From assembly GCA_965153455.1 (NCBI GenBank), contig OZ234496.1, positions 2,046,001 through 2,110,000 on the forward strand: 64,000 nucleotides of DNA, in the 5' to 3' direction. This stretch comes from Sphagnum compactum (Eukaryota > Bryophyta > Sphagnopsida > Sphagnales). Of this stretch, positions 26,801 through 37,265 are shown piece after piece. Below the pieces are notes generated by a model, which was not told the origin of the DNA, ran no database searches, and saw only the letters and a list, made by a program, of their open reading frames with translations. Each line of letters opens with the position of its first letter. Position 1 is the first letter of the stretch. Position numbers and translations under genes: made by a program.

Positions 26801-27193
26801 CAAGCGTCTCAGCAGTCCTTCTACACGCAACAAGCTATAATGTCCAGCGCCGGCGGCGGGGGCAGTGGACTTCACATGTTGTCGAGCGACAATTCAAGAG
26901 GCATGGCAGGAGACAATGGCCCGCATCATCATCATCATCTACAGTTGCAGTCGGCAGCAGGATTTTCAGATGGTGGCAGCTCCAGAGATCACGGCAATAA
27001 TATTCAATCAAGCCAGCAGCTCGGCCTGCAGCGAGGGCATGATCAGATGCATCACGCGGGAGGTGTTGGAGGACATGATCATCTTGGGGTGTCGTCTCCC
27101 TTGGGCCACAGAGATATTGGAGGATCCGGCCAGGCCGGAGGAGATGATTCAGAGGCATCTTATCTCAAGGGTTCGGATGCCAGCAGTTTATGA
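23879..27193 (+). CDS. GIF: GRF-interacting factor (GIF/ANGUSTIFOLIA3-like transcription co-activator)
   Basis: Coding exons are 23,879-23,938, 25,240-25,316, 26,275-26,374 and 26,690-27,193, giving 246 aa. All introns are GT-AG. Exon 1 encodes MQHMAAYAASSNITTELIQK. Exons 2-3 carry the SNH (SSXT) domain, with YLDENKQLILAILDNQNLGK, an ECATYQAKLQQNLMYLAA-type helix and ADAQPQ, around residues 12-66. Exon 4 is Gln-rich (QQYLQQQQ), then His/Gly-rich with a HHHHHH run, and ends in a YLKGS tail, as in plant GIF proteins of about 200-240 aa. GIFs are nuclear co-activators. They bind the QLQ domain of GROWTH-REGULATING FACTORs and recruit SWI/SNF to promote cell proliferation. The short exon 1 ending at Gln-Lys matches, as I recall, the split seen in other plant GIF genes. 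The leader is unusually long and structured. The C-terminal tail recalls GIF2/3 more than GIF1, but I would not assign a paralogue. Confidence 0.93.
23939..25239 (+). other. GIF intron 1 (1,301 bp)
   Basis: The intron begins GTTCATTC and ends TTGATCAG, splitting the SNH domain between Lys20 and Tyr21. An in-frame ATG at 25,228 lies just inside the 3' end of the intron and could initiate a shortened SNH domain (MVDQYLDEN...) if transcription started inside it. I prefer the spliced form because exon 1 supplies the family's ITTE-IQK segment. Frames inside the intron look random. Confidence 0.85.
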
Positions 27194-29122
27194 ACAACTC
27201 CAGGGGTATAGTATATATAGAAACCGCTCGCTGCTGCAGCGCCCGGCCGAATTTGACTTCAATCTCATCTCGCGTAGTTCCTTTTAATGCCAGTCAAGTT
27301 GCTGCAGTTTTACTACATCTCTCAAGGTGCTCCAAAACAAGATCGGTCTTATCAGAAGATTCATCACGATCTTTCACTCATGCAGCTGTTGCCGAATACT
27401 GAATCTTCACACACATCATCGTTGCAGTTACGCTTCAGACTTTCTCGTTGCAGGCACACACTTAGCTCATTCTTCTTCTTCTTCCTCTTCTTCTTAGACT
27501 TCTTCTCATTCAATATTCTACTACAGTACTGTTTCTAACTACATGAGCTTATAGTACGTTGTCGTCTCGTAATTGCATTAAGTTCAAGAGGCAATCCGGC
27601 TGCGTCTTTGTCGAACGACAAGAAAGTTGAGCTGGAGTAGCTGTACAGAGCTCTGGGGATCATACTGTGGAGAATGTTTTTTAGTGTTGCATGCACTGGA
27701 CTGATGTACCAGCTGCAGGACCGATCATGGGTGGTGGTGGTGCTGATTCCAGCTGCTATTTTGTTGTTCATTCGAATCTAAATCTTCTCTGCAGCTGCAT
27801 CCTTTCTCTTCTTAATCACAATATTATAACACTGGAATTAATTATTTAATGAAGTTAAGTGCGATGATGATCTCTAATCAAAAATTTTTTTGCCATGCAA
27901 ATGGGGGCGCTGTTGTACATACCCTGAATCTTAATGCGTCCTAAAAGAATTCTGATATTTGGATCGAAGTACTGTGATCTGGAGGTAGCTAGCTGCAGTT
28001 CAGCTGCGTGCACTTTGTTGCACATAATTACATGCTGCAGGCTTTTATCATTCACAGTTGCTGTAGCACTAGAATATGATCATATATTTCAGTGAGGACG
28101 ATTCATTGAAACTGGGTTTAGGTACAGGACCACTTTAGGTTCCATGTAAGTAGTCCTTTGAACAGTTTCAATCTGGGATTTGTTTAGTAGATTCTCAAGA
28201 GGGGAAAAAAAAAGAAGGAAAGGTGTCTTTTCAAATCTGTGTTTTTCTAGAGCAAAAGCACCATACGCAATAACAAATTTTTCAATACCTCTTGATGAGT
28301 ATATATATTATCGCCATGACGTGCGAATATTATTACTGCAGACGAGTAATGCGATCAGTATCTGAAATAGGAGGAAGCTGCTCGATCATCGCTATCCCTC
28401 CCAGCAGCTACGGTGCGTTACTTTCTTAATCTACTGCTGCAGCCAGCCTATTGGTTTCTGGTTCAGTTGGTGACGATGGGTAGTTCGTACTACGTAGTTC
28501 ATGCAGCTGCAATATCTCCTCGATTCTCAACTCAACAGTGCAGTACTACGTCATTTGCCGAGAAAAATATACGTGTGTCGAGCCATGAACCGATCACGTG
28601 CTGTCGGAAGCCGTATAATAAATTCCACACACATCCAAAAAGAAAAACTGGCTCTCTCTCTCTTTCTCTAATAATCCCTCTGCTGCTGCATTGGAGATCG
28701 TGTATTAGAAAAACTAAGAAAAGAGAAAGCAAATCTCTCCATGTTGGAAAATTTGTGGGTACTGGAATTGTTTTTCTCCTACAAAAGTCTCGACGAGTCT
28801 CTAGAGTCTCGATTGGATTGGAGATCGTGTACTAGAAAACAAAACTTCGCAGTAGTAGCAAGTGTTGTGGGGTCGTAAGCTGCATTGTTCATGCCAGGGA
28901 AACGCCTCGTGTTTGAACTTCAAAGACGATCTCATGTCTGGAGAGGACAAGATCCGGAACTGCAGGAGGGGTCTTTCTGAGGAATCTGAAAATGGTCACT
29001 GGTGACTAAGTTATAGCAGGCTGCAGGACCCAGGTGCTGCAGGCAGCTCTAGGCTTTTTGAAATTGTAAAAACCCTACCAGGCATTTATTGGCTTTGCTG
29101 CCACCTCCTGTCTCCAAGGGCG

Positions 29123-29156
<34 letters not shown>

Positions 29157-29251
29157 GTACCTAGTTTTAGGGAACAATTACATGGGGACGAGAGAGAGGA
29201 AGAGAGAGTCCCTAGTTTTCCATTTGCTCTCACAGGAATGTTCCAGTGTTA
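27194..29251 (+). other. GIF 3' flank / 3'UTR region, CTGCAG-rich, no further gene
   Basis: No new coding frame with recognisable features follows the GIF stop. A CTT-rich run at about 27,468-27,500 and a (GA)n run at 29,125-29,153 are present. CTGCAG and GCAGCT words stay frequent to about 29.4 kb. A 23-bp phrase (ttggagatcgtgta-y-tagaaaa) is duplicated at 28,690 and 28,816. Confidence 0.55.
29125..29153. repeat. (GA)n microsatellite
   Basis: About 14 GA units lie downstream of GIF, with a second short GA-rich patch at about 29,190-29,207. Confidence 0.95.
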
Positions 29252-29626
29252 GAGCATCTCCACCAACGTTCAGTATGTGACACTGCACTGGAAATATTGG
29301 ATGAGGTTCATCAGTCAAAAAATCCAGTGAAGCCATTGGAAGACTACTGGGACCGTGTGAAAAAATGCACAGCTTTCATTCAGAGCCCTGCAGGAGCCCT
29401 TGAACAGTCTAGTAAACACAGTGAAATTGCATTTATTCACTGCTTCCTGTTTCCCATTGGCAGTTTGATTGGGGTAGTCCAAGTGGGTTGCTATTAGTAA
29501 ATCTCCCACCTACTTACAGTCCCAGTTTCAGTTTTATGGGTGGGGTTGGAAAAAAGTTAGAAACTAAAACTTGGATGTGAGAAATATTTTTGCACTGTCA
29601 CATACTGAACGTTGGTGGAGATGCTC
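29252..29626. mobile_element. Harbinger-type MITE, 375 bp, with TTA target duplication
   Basis: The left end begins GAGCATCTCCACCAACGTTC. The right end is its inverse, with 31 perfect terminal bases and 35 of the first 36 matching. Both ends are flanked by TTA (29,249-29,251 and 29,627-29,629), the 3-bp duplication typical of PIF/Harbinger transposition. The interior has no transposase, so it is non-autonomous. The almost perfect inverted repeats suggest a fairly recent insertion. Confidence 0.88.
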
Positions 29627-29629
29627 TTA

Positions 29630-31950
29630 GTCTGATATAGACTTCTGAACAGACTAAGCCTGGAGGGGGCAGGGGGAGGGGGCAGTCTTTGTTTTTCCAT
29701 TATACTGTAGCAAGTTGCAAACACTGGCGAGTATCACCAGACAGATTCAAACAGATTTCGCCTTAACTGGAAACACTTTTGTACAGGATCATTAAAACTG
29801 TAGCCAGTAGAGAGACTTGTGGCAAAACACTCCAAAAAACAGCCAAAGTTTTGCGATTTTTTTTCTACATAGAAAATGGGCATTTTCGCCAGAAAAATTT
29901 CAGGCAGTGTTGCCATTTGCCAATTTTTTTCTCACCAAAAAAAAAGCCTATGGTCAGGGGGGCGGCCCGGGGGCTTTTTTTTCTCCTTGCCCATACTAGG
30001 CTGGTAGGGGGAGCTCTTTAAAACTTTCATACCAGTCTTATCCTGCATTGGGTCCAAGAGGAATTTTTGGCTGGTACAAATATATACCTGGTGTCATGTC
30101 TAATATAAAAATTTTACAAGGCTGGTATTACCTAAAGTCTGTATCAATCTGCATGATCAAAAATAGTCGCAAAAGACACTTTTAGTTGCCTAAGACAAGT
30201 CGAAAAATGGGGATTTTTCTTCTAGTGCTGGTACTGGTGTAAGGCTGGTGTTGCCTCAGCTCACACCAGACTGGTAGGGTCCTTGCTAAGGGCCTTGAAA
30301 CCAGTGATATTACCAGGCACAGGCATACATTAGCAGAGTCCAGACCAACACTGGAATGTTGTTCATCAGGTGTGTATGTTACTGTGATTAATTCTGAGTT
30401 CCTTTTTTGTGGGGGGAACATTCATAATGGTTTTCCTATGGCTTTTTTCTGTCTATTTTTAGTTCTCTGATAACAGCAAAATGGAGGGGTCCTCTGGGGT
30501 CTACTGGACTGAAGTTGGGCAGGTGTCAAGAGTCATCATCTACAAGATGGAAGGGTCCTCTGGGGTCTACTGAACTGAACTTGGGCAGGTGTCAAGAGTT
30601 ATCATCTACAAGATGGAGGGGTGGTCCTCTGGGAACCCAACTTGGGCAGGTGTCAAGAGTCATCATCATCTACAAGACCATTCTGCAAAATCCTCATCTA
30701 CAAATCCACTTTGAAAACCATTACATAATGGAGTGGGCAGGGTACATCCCCAGTGTGCCTGTATTTCTACCTGTTTGGAAATTTGGGCTTCCCCAGTAAA
30801 TTCCTCTCTAGCACCTCACCAGGCACAATGGCATTTACCCAGCACCAGTGTCTTTTTTTTGGTGATTTATAGGCACTTCCCTCCACCCCACGGGACCCTG
30901 TGGATCTCTAGAGCATTTTTTTAAGGGATTTTTTTGACTTAAATAGCCACATGTGGCATGATGAAAAGGCAAATCTTGCCAATAGTTCATCCTCTAGATA
31001 TATAGGATTGCCATATCCACAGTCCATTGGGTTTTGGAGGTCATCAAATCCTAACTCTGGATATAGCCTAGGTCATTGAAAGGCGAAAGTAGCTGCCATT
31101 GTGGTCGCCATCTATGATTCTCACACACATTTTTTTTGTCACCTCTCTCTACTCATCAATTAGAACCTCTCACCACTCCTCCTTTCACGTTGTATTGGCG
31201 CCATCATCAACAACTATAGAGCTCATTTAGTGTAGTCATTCACGTAACTCCAACCTCTCATGCACTTCTTAGTTTATTGCACACATTCATCAGAGTTTGA
31301 ATTTTGATGGCAAGTTGACAATGACATAGAGAGTTTAGTCTACATAGGAATTCATTTTTGAATTGTTTCTAAATTTTGGCAAGCCAATGCTTGTAAATTG
31401 CATTTTTTGAATTAAGAGTGATTATGCATATCATAATTGCACACTAATCTTGTTTTTTGTTTAAGATTAAAACTCGAAATTCTAAATTCTAACAAAGTGG
31501 GTTGGAACTTGGATTTTTTGCAAGCTTTAGGGTTTAAGTTACATGTGCAATGTGCATTGAACATTGAGGTCCAAAACTTTGAAGCTCGAGCATCAAAGTT
31601 CTGAATTCTAATTTTGGATTTAAATCTTGTGCAGCTGCTATAAAGGCAAAAGCAAACCTTTTATAGCTAGCCAATGGAAGTTTCAATCTACAATTTTATA
31701 GCATCTATAAGTACTATGTAGACATGCGAGCTTAGTGTACCAATAAAAATGCACTCCAAAACATTGGTAAGTCTCTTGATTTTCTTTTCCTTTCTTATGC
31801 ATTATGTTATTGAGTTCCAACTTCCATCTCATTTGAATTCTTGTGAGTTGCGTCCTCCTTTCTTCATGAGGTTCGAACCAAGTCCGTAATGAGCTTTTGA
31901 GTTTCCTTTCTCCATGAAGTTCATACCAAAGTCCATATAGTTCAAACCAA
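29630..31950. other. Intergenic DNA, no supported gene
   Basis: The stretch is G/T-rich with many 'gctggta' phrases and a 60-66-bp tandem repeat at 30,481-30,680 listed separately. No conserved coding signal was found. Confidence 0.5.
30481..30680. repeat. 61-66-bp tandem repeat, three units
   Basis: The anchor AGGTGTCAAGAGT occurs at 30,521, 30,587 and 30,648, each followed by 'atcatctacaag'. Spacings are 66 and 61 bp. The units also share a 'gtcctctggg' phrase. Confidence 0.9.
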
Positions 31951-32031
31951 GTTCATAGTGTGCTTTTGAAACTTGGTGTTCACGTATATTTACTTAGGTT
32001 CTTAGTTTTTTTAAATCATGTATTTTGCATG

Positions 32032-34371
32032 ATGCCTCCTCAACAACCGCCCCCCAATTTTAGATATAAGCTTATTTTTGGAACTTTAGTCCCTGACAAC
32101 CTTCACATTTCATCTTCTTTTGGCATTGTTGAGTCTATCAACTCCCAGCCCATTAGAGCGCCTCCTATAAAATTGTTAGAATGGGAGAAGTGTCTCAAAG
32201 ACTAAGAAAAACATCTCAAACACAAAGAGTATGAAACTCACAAAACATTTCAAGATGTTTGGTCAACTAAAATGCCTTGGGCTGAATTAGTGGCTAGAAG
32301 TGATGGTATTGTTGACTAGGCTTGGTGCAAAGTGTGCACAACCATTGAAAGTAGGGAAAGATTATTGGATGCAAAGTTGGATTCTTTATACAAGCATGTT
32401 GATCATAAGAATGCCAAGGTAGACACCCCTAGGATGGTAATATTTACTATTATCTCAAATATGTGCATAAAAAATATGAAGCATTGTATGTTGCCAATCT
32501 TCATAACAATGCGACTCATTAGTTGGTTTTGGGGGAGGTTGGGAAAAAGAAAAAGAAAAAGGTCCAATTTGCTATTGTGTTTTATTTGGTAAAGGAACAT
32601 CATCCCATGACAGATTATGAGTCCCTCAAGGATTTCTTCTATTTTCTCAAAGTCAAGAACATGCCCAAGAAACATTGGTCTAATATTTTGGGTTGGAAGA
32701 TTGCAAAGAATACATGCATGATTTAGTATTGCAAACACACAAAAGAGGTGGTGAAAGAATCTCCTTCCTTGCTCTTTTTGCTGATGAAATCACCACCACT
32801 AATAATGAATCTTGTATTTGCATTCATGGATATGTTTTCAAAAATTAGTGACAAATGCATGTTTTGTTGAAACTGGAGGTTATTAATGGTGTTACTATTG
32901 AAGACATCTACAAAATGATGTTGACATTTTGTTGACTCAAATTGGCTTACAAAAGTTGAAATTAGACAAAAGTTTACTTCTATAGGAGCTGACGATGGAT
33001 CTATGTTTGTTGGGTGTAGAACTAGTGTTTCTATGCAATTGAAAGAATAGCTTGCTCCTTTTGCACTCCTATTTTGCCCAAAGTCCCATGAAAATGTTTA
33101 AATTGTAGAAGCTCTAGTCTCTCCTTAACACCAAAGGTAACAAAATTTTGCAAAACGTCAAAACTCGTTGGATTTCCATATTGTCTCCTTGCAAGCAGGT
33201 TATGTTGGAATATAAGACCTTCATTGTGAAGATGTGGGAAGATGAGATTGAAAATGGAGGTGGTAAATCCAATGTCCAAAAGTTGTTGGATATTGAGTTG
33301 ATTCCTGGCCTCCACTGCATCTTACCATTTTTGGAGTTGGTTCACATGTTGATCAAATATGCCCAAGGGTGAGATGTTTATATTTCTGACTTTGTTGAAA
33401 CTATCAAGATATGCAAGTCCAAGATGTACGAACTTTACAATGACCTTGAATGCAAGTTCAAGGATGAAGTTTTCAATGGATTTCACAAAATTTTGGATGG
33501 TAAACATGAAGTATTGCCTTTGATTTTCACTAAATCCCCCTTAGGTGATGATGATTGGTGTGCCACAAAGTTTAATGATCACACAATTTGAGTTCATTGT
33601 TGGTAGTAGACCATCGGGGTTGCCTTGCTAGTGAACCCTACATCATATTCTCAAATGTGCGGTTCGGTTCAGCTCCAATGCTTAGAGGCAGCCTTTGCTT
33701 TTATGGCTAAATTAAATTGTTGTTTTCCTAATCAAGAATTTATGAGTGTTTTTGGGTGTGGTCTATCTGCAATAGTGGCTTGCTATAAAAGTTGAAACAT
33801 CATCCCTCTTCACTCAAAAGTCATTATTTCTTTCTATTATGTGCCAAAGGAAATTGGAGAATTGTTGATGACTACTCCATTGGATAAGTTGAAGCTTGAG
33901 TTGCAAGCTTTTTTTAAAACAACCATGGTCCACAACTCAGTTGAAATCTTGCAAAAAGATGGCAAGGAGTGCAACCATTTGAAGCACATGTGGTTGCTTA
34001 TATCAACATCTCGGCTACTCATTCAATCCATCTCTGAGTATGTGAAGCTTGCCAAACTTGCCATGTGCTAGGTTTTGGGATTCATTAAGGTTAAACATTG
34101 TTTCAACACTTTGTTTTTCATGAAGGGCAAACTTTGTAACTATCTAACTGGCCACTTGGACTTGTGTGTGAAGATGTTCTCACAAGATTTCTACAGCATT
34201 GAGTCTTTCCCTTATACTCAAGCCATAGTTGTTAGGAAGGAAAAAAAGACTCATTACAATGTTCATTTTCGAAACTTGAAAGGCTTATGGCATTCTATGG
34301 GTTTTGGAGCTCAACTACTGACCTCTATTTTAGGTTCTGGATTTTGGAACTTATCTTGTGAGAAATGTTAA
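32032..34371 (+). mobile_element. Degenerate hAT-like transposase (ZNF862-like, TTF-type finger)
   Basis: Several + strand frames carry, in order, parts of one protein. Near 32,250 is a FQDVWSTKMPWAEL segment, followed by CKVCTTIESRERLL and LDSLYKHV, resembling a TTF-type zinc finger. Near 32,530-32,700 come KKVQFAIVF, MTDYESLKDFFYFLKVKN and PKKHWSN. Near 33,150 is QNVKTRWISILSP, followed by LLDIELIPGLHCILPFLELV. Near 34,130 are LDLCVKMFSQDFYSIESFPY-type residues. This order is typical of plant hAT-like elements related to ZNF862 proteins. An in-frame TAG at 32,317-32,319 and further stops and frame changes show that it is dead. Terminal inverted repeats were not found. Confidence 0.8.
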
Positions 34372-34611
34372 CATGGCAATATGCATTTATTGGTTGGCAT
34401 TGGGCCATTGGGCAAAGGCTTGTGGTTTGATACAAGCTTTATTTGATTAATTGGCAACATGTTCCCATGCACTTAATAACTTTTCCATGTTTTCAACTAT
34501 TTGGCATTTTACTTGGTTTTTGAATTTTTGTGATTACAAAGTGTAAACTAGTTTCTTCAAGGGTGCAATTTTGTATGCTAAATGAATATTAAATTATAAT
34601 TGACATTTTGT

Positions 34612-34800
34612 GTGTGTGTATAGGCAAGTGGTTTATGCGGCAGTGGGCAAGATCCTTTAGACGAGGGTTCAATTCCCCTAAAGGTCATGACTCGTGGGTC
34701 CATGAGTAGAATGCAAGTTCATCAATAGAGAATGCACTCCCCTAATGTTATTGCCATTCTACCCACTCTAAACTTTGTGGAGTAGCCAATAGAAGCTAAA
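34612..34800 (+). repeat. tRNA-derived SINE-like sequence
   Basis: A Pol III A-box-like TAGGCAAGTGG begins at 34,621, and an exact B-box GGTTCAATTCC lies at 34,666-34,676, a spacing fitting a tRNA promoter. The surrounding bases do not fold into a full cloverleaf: the T-arm stem is imperfect and there is no acceptor stem. A SINE head is therefore likelier than a working tRNA gene. The 3' end is not clear. Confidence 0.5.
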
Positions 34801-37265
34801 CATTTTGCACAATTATTGCCAAACCTTCTAATTTTAATTTGCAAGCAATAGCCACAACCATTTGTTTGGTTTTTAAGAGGCGTCACTAGTTGCTACCTAT
34901 GTTTACCCACAATACCCATATTGCCTACACAATCACAAGATTTAGTAGCCATCTCACCCAAATTTCTCAACTCAAAACAGAAAAACACTACCAACACTCT
35001 CCCATTAAACAACATGGAACATTTCCTATTTTCAAACTATTGCTCATTTGAACTCGTTGCCACAAAGGGGCAATGCTCATTACACAATGGGAATGAGCTG
35101 TTTTTGAACTTCATGAATCAAAATGAAAGCTTCAAACCCAAGTCATTGGATCTCCGTCCTAACAATGTATCTCAGCCTGGGAAAGACGCGATAAATATGA
35201 ATTTCTCATCCTTTCCTGGTTGGTGGAAAATGAAAATCTTGCCCCAAATTGAGAGGTTCTATTTTTCAGGTTCAGAGAAAGACCAGTGTTGGGTGGTTAT
35301 TAGAAATGAGACCTAACAACCAGCAGTTCTGCAGCTGAAATCTCCGAATTGAAAAATAACCTTCTATAAAATTGTGGGTTCTTTAAAATAAATGGCAAAA
35401 ACAACCAGAGGCTCTTTGATTCTCCAAAAGAAAGTGAGAATCAGAGATTCTTTGATTCCAAAAACATTTCCTAAAAATCGGAACAAAAGGTTCTTTGATT
35501 TCCAAATTTTCAAAAGCCCAAATGAACCAGAAGTTATCATAAAAACCCTAAAAGCTTGCTTGCGCAGAGGTTTTTTAGTGCACTGCAAGATATCCAACCT
35601 AAACCACTACAGGATTCCACTCAAAAGCCATTTTAATAGAAACCAACACAAGAGGCGAATGGTTGCCAATAATGTATGTAGCCAAACATATTCATACTTT
35701 GTTTTTCCCTGCTTGTATTGAAATAGCCAGAAAAAAAGGATTGAAGTACAAGGATAAATGAGCATTGGCTAAAGGGTTGTGACAAGGTCAAGCCCATTGA
35801 AGCCAAAGTTCCACCCTAGTATTGCCACCACGCATGAAAACAAGCCAGTTGCAGAAAAGTTTGTACAAACACCTTCAAGTATGTGGCGAGACTAGCGCGG
35901 GTATTAATTTTAATTAATTGTTCAACTCTATATTTCAATAGACCCCTATTTTAATGTGTCATAAAACTTTGTGCTCACATAATCTTTAGCATTGGGGAAT
36001 ACATGTAGTGTGTACTTCATATGAAACTGGACCCGGTTCCAAAACCAAGTGCAAAGGTTCTTGAATTTGAAAAAATGTTGTAGAAACATATAACCGAAGG
36101 GTTCAAATTTTGAAAGAACCCTTTACTCGGAGAATCGTCACATAGATTTTAAAATGTGAGAACCAAACCAGAGGTTCTCTCAAAAAAGGAAGAACTGCAC
36201 AACACTGGTCTCAATGTTTTGTAGAGAAGATTGGGTCTGGATGTTTCTAAAAGTAGTGGCCAGGCGCAAGACAAAACGTCCAGAAACTCGTAAAATCTTC
36301 CTACCAACAACAGTTCTGCATCTTTTCCTAGGTGGGATTGTTCCTGGTCTGCAACTTCCACTATTCAAGAATGCCAAAATGCAAAAACACGGCACAACTG
36401 CACAGAATTAACTCACCTAGAAATTTCATCACTAGCATCAATTATGCACTGGTACAGGGCCCTCGCCAGCTTACAGGCAACCCAGGAATGGCATCAAGTT
36501 TCTTTGTGATATGGCTGCTGCTGCTGCTGCTGCTGATTTGCATCCCACAGTAGAGGCAGCTTCTAGCTCTAACCATGAATGTTTTGTTTCTTTGCCAGAG
36601 ATCTCCACACACCTAAGACAAATCTCCTTGCCATGGCTTAGAATCAGAGTATGTACTCCCAGAATTTTTGCACACCCAGTGATATAAACATGGGATAAAA
36701 GACCTAGTGGATATGTGCCAGTAAATCATGTAATACAAAATGATTGACAGTTATGCTGCACATAACCCAACTGGAATATGTATCATACACCAGAATAATT
36801 CTTCCAACTGCCCCAGTTAAAGGGAGCAATCTCAATCTCGATACATGACAGTACAATCCAGAAAGCTTTCCCCTAAAAAGTAAAATACAAAGACAGGGAA
36901 TTCAATGTCACCCACGGCAGACCATGAAAGTGCTTACCTCTTGATTGTGCATACCACTGTACTTCAGTTGTGGAAATAAACTGGATCTGATCTCAGGAGT
37001 CTTTCTACTCTTGTTCTGAAGCTCTGCCAATAAGCAGTGAAATCCATAGCCACAACTTGAGGTACAACTTGGGTGACAGAATGTATAATTTCCTTCCTTT
37101 TTCTGTCCTCTTTAGGGACATTTGGAGGCATTTTACCTTTTCCTCCTCATGGGCATGCCTCTTTTCTTGCTTTTGTTATCAGGAATCAGCAACATTTGGA
37201 AATTGGCCTGCCTGGCATTGATGTATGTATTGGCATCAACAAACTTTGTGCTTTTCCTACAGGCA
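34801..37265. other. Intergenic DNA and BRF1 3' flank
   Basis: No supported gene lies between the SINE-like sequence and BRF1. A (CTG)7 run sits at about 36,514-36,535. The last several hundred bases before 37,266 probably hold the BRF1 3'UTR on the - strand. No clear polyadenylation signal can be chosen. Confidence 0.5.

Noticed and set aside
26835-27158. 107-codon - strand frame opposite GIF exon 4
   Set aside because: It is a shadow of the Gln/His/Gly-rich coding exon, which is clearly read on the + strand.
34621-34690. Possible functional tRNA gene
   Set aside because: The B-box is exact, but the T-arm is imperfect and no acceptor or anticodon stem can be formed. It is kept only as a SINE-like sequence.
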